This document shows, one piece after another, positions 13,602 to 13,696 of a DNA stretch of 13,696 bases; the first letter of the stretch is position 1, and each line of letters starts with the position of its first letter. The notes under the pieces were generated by a model. That model saw only the letters and a list, made by a program, of their open reading frames with translations, made no database searches and was not told the DNA's origin. A program made the position numbers and the translations under genes. The stretch comes from Akkermansiaceae bacterium UBA6138 (GTDB taxonomy: Bacteria > Verrucomicrobiota > Verrucomicrobiia > Verrucomicrobiales > DEV007): NCBI GenBank assembly GCA_002422425.1, contig DIVG01000082.1, positions 1 through 13,696 of the forward strand, written 5' to 3'.

Positions 13602-13696
13602 TCACTCCGGCCGCGGTCCGATCCTGTCGTTCTTCAAATCCCGCAGGACGCAGAGCCCCTCCCATGCGGCCCCCTTCATCGGCCGCGCTCCGGTTT
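13602..13696 (-). CDS. Possible 3' end of a minus-strand gene entering from the right edge
   Basis: In one minus-strand frame, 30 codons run from the window edge to TGA at 13604-13602. They encode a peptide containing MKGAAWEGLCVLRDLKN and ending in DRIGPRPE. Most codons end in G or C, as in the real genes here, and the composition looks protein-like. A second minus-strand frame is also open to the edge, so this is weak. I do not recognise a family. If real, it lies upstream of the oxidoreductase gene in the same direction, about 340 bp away. Confidence 0.25.
   Translation of the reverse strand, partial: TGARPMKGAAWEGLCVLRDLKNDRIGPRPE

Overview
The window is GC-rich, gene-dense bacterial chromosome. 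Its gene content points to the Planctomycetes-Verrucomicrobia group: a PSD1-type protein (PSCyt1/DUF1549/DUF1553) beside a DUF1501 protein, a SASA-type esterase, a DUF6288-like PDZ/HEAT protein, a Tat-exported Gfo/Idh/MocA oxidoreductase, and a GntR/LacI-hybrid regulator. I favour Verrucomicrobiota from the style of the regulator and esterase, but this is inference from family recognition and no marker gene is present. I see no rRNA, tRNA, CRISPR array, transposase or integrase.

Layout. (1) 16-1098, minus: a winged-helix plus periplasmic-binding-fold regulator. It is divergent, across an 84-bp gap, from (2) a plus-strand pair: an exported SASA esterase (1183-2418) and an exported PDZ/toroid/HEAT protein (2415-4826), joined by an ATGA overlap. 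(3) A hairpin spans the facing stop codons of this unit and the next. (4) A minus-strand operon read right to left: FadR/PdhR-type regulator (10656-9955), PSD1 c-type cytochrome with an NPCBM-like domain (9958-6989), Tat-exported DUF1501 protein (6796-5390) and a Uma2-family PD-(D/E)XK protein (5373-4852). A 160-bp REPIN-like repeat sits between PSD1 and DUF1501. (5) A TPR lipoprotein (11620-10853, minus). (6) A Tat-exported Gfo/Idh/MocA protein (13264-11825, minus) with its own sigma70-like promoter and a strong intrinsic terminator. (7) Non-coding sequence and possibly the 3' end of another minus-strand gene at the right edge.

How the genes may work together. The esterase and its partner look like an exported carbohydrate-processing pair controlled by the divergent sugar-type regulator. 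The FadR-type regulator probably controls the PSD1-DUF1501-Uma2 operon and itself: a PdhR-like palindrome (TGGT-N3-ACCA) lies directly against its preferred start codon. PSD1 and DUF1501 are a recurrent pair of unknown biochemistry. The NPCBM-like module and the neighbouring esterase and oxidoreductase favour a role in cell-envelope or periplasmic glycan catabolism. That functional link is inference.
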